A stretch of DNA of 8,835 nt from Chlamydiota bacterium. GTDB lineage: Bacteria; Chlamydiota; Chlamydiia; Chlamydiales; Waddliaceae. Positions 6,694-8,835 of the stretch are shown piece after piece. Within the stretch, counting starts at the first letter, position 1; each line of letters starts with the position of its first letter. The notes beneath the pieces are model-generated. The model did not search any database, was not told the DNA's origin, and saw only the letters and a program-made list of their open reading frames with translations. The position numbers and the translations under genes are program-made. The DNA lies in contig JAAKFP010000076.1 of assembly GCA_011065005.1 (NCBI GenBank), positions 1 through 8,835 of the forward strand, in the 5' to 3' direction.

Positions 6694-8487
6694 TTAAAAA
6701 GCCTGTCCTACACTAAAGTATATCTGAAACGAGTTGTCTACATTTTTACGCCGGTTTAGCGGAAAGGCGATGTCAAGGCGGAGAGGTCCAACCGGAGTAT
6801 AATAACGGATTCCAAGTCCAATAGATTGCAGCATTTCTTTGTCGAGCTGAGGTAGAGGTGTGGAGTAGACATTTCCTACATCGTAAAACAGCACACTGCC
6901 CCATTTCTCACTGGCATGCCACCGCCCTTCAAGGGTGTAAATCATCATGCTGCGCCCCCCTTTGGGGTCGTTGTCCTTGTCAAGAGGGCTCACAGTATAA
7001 TACTTGTAGCCACGTAGAGTGTTCTCCGATCCCGCATAAAATCGTTCAGAAGAGGGGATATCCTTCTTTCTTGAACCTAAAATCGTTCCAAAACTTGCTT
7101 TGGCGGCAAGAATAAACCGCCGATTTCGGCATAGAGGACGATAGATCGAGCCGGTAAGCGTTGTGACTATATAAGCAAATTGTGAATCTAGCAGCTGTAT
7201 GGTCGGAACTGTCTTTAAGTAGATGCCGTTGCCGCATGTAGGATCCAAAGGGTCATCGACATTTGTCCATTTAAGTTGGAAGGGTGCTTTGAGAAGGTTG
7301 AAGCTTCCCTCATTGTCGGCGTCTTCATTTCGAAGGTGTGTATAGGTGCCCCCAAGGGAAACTCGTGTTCTATCATTGAGTTGCCGTTCAAGAATGCCAG
7401 AGATGCTATAAGACGTTTTTTCGAAGGCTTCTGTATCATCATGCTCCCAATCTGCAATCCAGAGCAAGTCCTGGCCGGGAGACCCAAAGTCAGGCTTGAC
7501 ATACGTCACTGTTGCCTCCTGAAAGTACTGTAAGACATTGGCGTCGGCACTCAGCTTTTCCCCCATTCCACGAATGTTGCGGTGATCCCACTGTGCTGTA
7601 AAACCCCCACCCCTTTGGGTAGAGTAACTCAGTCCAAACCCAATCGTACGCTGGTTTCCTTCCGAAACCTGAATCGTCATCGGAAGTTTGTTGTCTTCGT
7701 CAGGTTCTTCGGCATGGGTGATGTTGATAGAGCTGAAAACACCCGCAGCTTCCAGAGCATTGAACGTACAGTCAATCTTAACGGGATCATACTGTTGCCC
7801 TTCATGCCAGTAGATTTTTTTTCTGATCAGAGCCTCACAAACACCGCAATTACCCTCGATCGCCGTCCTTCCAAAGTAAGTCAAAGGTCCTGGATCAACC
7901 TGAACCGTGACAAAGATCTCTTTGCTCTTTTGATCGGCAGTAACTTCGCGGTCTTTAATTTGTGCTAAAGGATACCCCTTGCTGGCTAAAACGTTGCTAA
8001 GGACCTCTTCAGCATCGAGAATATCTTTGGGATAGGCAGGTTTGTTGAGAGATACTCCTAAATGATGCGGCTGAATGTTCAGTGACTCAGGCAGCACCCG
8101 GTATCCACCAAAAGGGTAAACAAGACCAGGATCAATTTGGAATACGATCTCAAATGGAGAAGAAGAAAAATTGATAGCAAACTCTACCTTAGCATTATAA
8201 TAGGCTTGGCTATGTAAAGCCTTGACGAGATTGGGAATGTCCGATTCTGCACGTTGTCGTAGAGCGACCTTGGTCTTGGGAGGTTTATCCTTGTTGGCGA
8301 TCAGCTGGGAAGCTTCCTTAAGGAGCTTGTGGGTGTCTTTCTGAATTCCTGAAAATTTAACGGTATACTCGTTTGCTGCTTCTAGAGGAAACAGGGGGAT
8401 CAGAACGGTTAATAGGAATAGAGAAATTACATTTATTCCCGACATAAATTGCAAATTGGTTAGACTTTGGATTCTTAATTCTTCCAT
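6694..8487 (-). CDS. tamA: TamA-like Omp85 family outer-membrane protein (POTRA plus beta-barrel)
   Basis: 597 residues from the upstream ATG, close to TamA (about 577). A hydrophobic export signal lies at about 18-37, ending near PLEAA. Three POTRA-like units follow (about 40-120, 125-200 and 203-277), then a C-terminal beta-barrel beginning near RTIGFGLSYST at 280. Barrel hallmarks are the loop-6 LRGY at 491-494 (family RGF/RGY), LFYDVGNVYS at 533-542, GIRYYTPVGPLRLDIAFPLNRR at 559-580 and a terminal phenylalanine after SVGQAF. The direct neighbour tamB supports TamA over BamA. Cysteines at 214, 217 and 240 in the third POTRA are unusual. The start is uncertain: ATG at 8445 (residue 15) would give a more normal signal peptide, and a GATAAT hexamer overlaps the upstream ATG. 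Neither start has a clear ribosome binding site. Confidence 0.9.
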   Translation of the reverse strand: MEELRIQSLTNLQFMSGINVISLFLLTVLIPLFPLEAANEYTVKFSGIQKDTHKLLKEASQLIANKDKPPKTKVALRQRAESDIPNLVKALHSQAYYNAKVEFAINFSSSPFEIVFQIDPGLVYPFGGYRVLPESLNIQPHHLGVSLNKPAYPKDILDAEEVLSNVLASKGYPLAQIKDREVTADQKSKEIFVTVQVDPGPLTYFGRTAIEGNCGVCEALIRKKIYWHEGQQYDPVKIDCTFNALEAAGVFSSINITHAEEPDEDNKLPMTIQVSEGNQRTIGFGLSYSTQRGGGFTAQWDHRNIRGMGEKLSADANVLQYFQEATVTYVKPDFGSPGQDLLWIADWEHDDTEAFEKTSYSISGILERQLNDRTRVSLGGTYTHLRNEDADNEGSFNLLKAPFQLKWTNVDDPLDPTCGNGIYLKTVPTIQLLDSQFAYIVTTLTGSIYRPLCRNRRFILAAKASFGTILGSRKKDIPSSERFYAGSENTLRGYKYYTVSPLDKDNDPKGGRSMMIYTLEGRWHASEKWGSVLFYDVGNVYSTPLPQLDKEMLQSIGLGIRYYTPVGPLRLDIAFPLNRRKNVDNSFQIYFSVGQAF

Positions 8488-8524
8488 TATCGCCCAACTC
8501 GGTCATTTTCAACAAGTTCGATTG

Positions 8525-8538
8525 GTAAGCGTTCAGAC
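8525..8538. repeat. Second direct copy of the GTAAGCGTTCAGAC motif
   Basis: These 14 bases are identical to 619..632 and in the same orientation. A one-mismatch inverted relative of the first 12 bases is at 916..927. Here the motif lies 37 bases upstream of the annotated tamA start and marks the beginning of the right-hand repeat cluster. It may be the edge of a dispersed element. Confidence 0.55.
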
Positions 8539-8572
8539 AATGCCGTCAACTTAAGCGAGATTTTAAACGCAA

Positions 8573-8620
8573 AGGCGCCAAGACGCAAAGAAATTTAGGA
8601 TCCTTAGCGTCTTTGCGCCT
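8573..8620. repeat. GCAAAG-type inverted repeat
   Basis: AGGCGCCAAGACGCAAAG at 8573..8590 and CTTAGCGTCTTTGCGCCT at 8603..8620 are inverted copies pairing at 16 of 18 positions around a 12-base centre that includes part of a GGATCC. The flanks 8566..8572 (AAACGCA) look like continuation of the same repeat type. It has no coding sense and resembles widely dispersed intergenic repeats of environmental bacteria (from memory). Confidence 0.65.
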
Positions 8621-8647
8621 CCTAAATAACAAATACTGTCTTCGAAC

Positions 8648-8730
8648 TTTGATTTTAACCACAGATGCACACAGATGAACACAGATCGGAGCTCTTCTGC
8701 ACGACGACAGCCTATCTGTGTTCATCTGTG
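8648..8730. repeat. CACAGAT-family intergenic repeat with a 17-bp perfect stem (right copy)
   Basis: CACAGATGAACACAGAT at 8670..8686 and ATCTGTGTTCATCTGTG at 8714..8730 are perfect inverted copies around a 27-base loop. The first 29 bases match 561..589 at 26 positions. The left side begins TTTTAACCACAGATG, but the right side lacks the mirror-image ...CATCTGTGGTTAA ending and passes into GTGCGCC. It therefore looks interrupted at 8730/8731 by the putative intron. Confidence 0.7.
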
Positions 8731-8835
8731 GTGCGCCAAGAAGCGTACTGTTTCTTGCTGGTGAAAGTCCAGTCAGGAAAGTGTGGACCACACACATTCT
8801 GTATCGAGCCTTGAGCCCTGGAGGTAACAAATGGG
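8731..8835 (+). mobile_element. Possible 5' end of a group II intron (domain I; runs out of the window)
   Basis: The segment starts GTGCG, the conserved group II intron 5' end, exactly at the edge of the preceding hairpin. Short stems of the kind found at the beginning of domain I follow: CAAGAA (8737..8742) with TTCTTG (8752..8757), CTGG (8758..8761) with CCAG (8769..8772) enclosing TGAAAGT, and GTGTG (8781..8785) with CACAC (8789..8793). The GGTGAAAGTCC and GAGGTAAC wording is familiar from bacterial group II introns. No intron-encoded protein or catalytic domain V can be seen because the window ends, so this is a pattern-based call. It could instead be another repeat or a different structured RNA. 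Confidence 0.5.

Noticed and set aside
8526..8551. TTGACG upstream of tamA as a -35 box (minus strand)
   Set aside because: No acceptable -10 hexamer lies 16 to 18 bases further on; the sequence there reads ACCAATC.
561..8730. CRISPR array from repeated CACAGAT and CGCGAAG units
   Set aside because: There are no evenly spaced direct repeats with unique spacers and no cas genes; the units are inverted and of mixed type.
8546..8830. Open frame of 94 codons on the minus strand at the right edge
   Set aside because: It is built from the GCAAAG and CACAGAT repeats and the reverse strand of the putative intron; the peptide looks like translated repeat.

Overview
The window looks like a chromosomal segment of a Gram-negative bacterium. 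It carries an Omp85-family outer-membrane protein, a TamB-like periplasmic protein and an MCE/Mla lipid transporter. The S9 protein (160..546) has the wording I associate with Chlamydiota, for example the stretch [18 protein letters not shown] and the ending [14 protein letters not shown]. The best guess is therefore an environmental (Parachlamydiales-like) chlamydia. This rests on remembered family sequences, not on an alignment.

Layout. On the plus strand, positions 2..546 hold the end of rplM (L13) and a complete rpsI (S9), the usual ribosomal pair. Positions 547..928 have no gene but are filled with nested inverted repeats. From 8487 down to 929 runs one minus-strand series of six genes, in transcription order: tamA-like (6694..8487), tamB-like (4335..6689), mlaE-like permease (3467..4261), mlaF-like ATPase (2664..3461), mlaD-like MCE protein (1548..2660) and yqgE/algH (929..1498). 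Spacing is tight, 3 to 73 bases. A well-formed sigma70-type promoter lies in the 73-base tamB-mlaE gap, so mlaEFD-yqgE can probably be transcribed separately from tamAB. Positions 8488..8730 are again gene-free and repeat-rich, and 8731..8835 looks like the 5' end of a group II intron running out of the window.

How the genes fit together. TamA/TamB form a bridge between inner and outer membranes. AsmA-like proteins such as TamB are implicated in moving phospholipid towards the outer membrane. MlaE/MlaF/MlaD form the inner-membrane ABC machine that trades phospholipid with the periplasm. Finding both systems back to back makes this an envelope lipid-trafficking block. YqgE is a conserved protein of unknown function that appears to ride at the end of the unit.

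The less ordinary parts are the two intergenic regions. They share two repeat families (a CACAGAT-type repeat and a GTAAGCGTTCAG motif). The left region adds a strong 32-base inverted repeat nested inside a second one. The right region ends in a hairpin directly abutted by the putative intron. I see no tRNA, CRISPR array, insertion-sequence transposase or broken gene.
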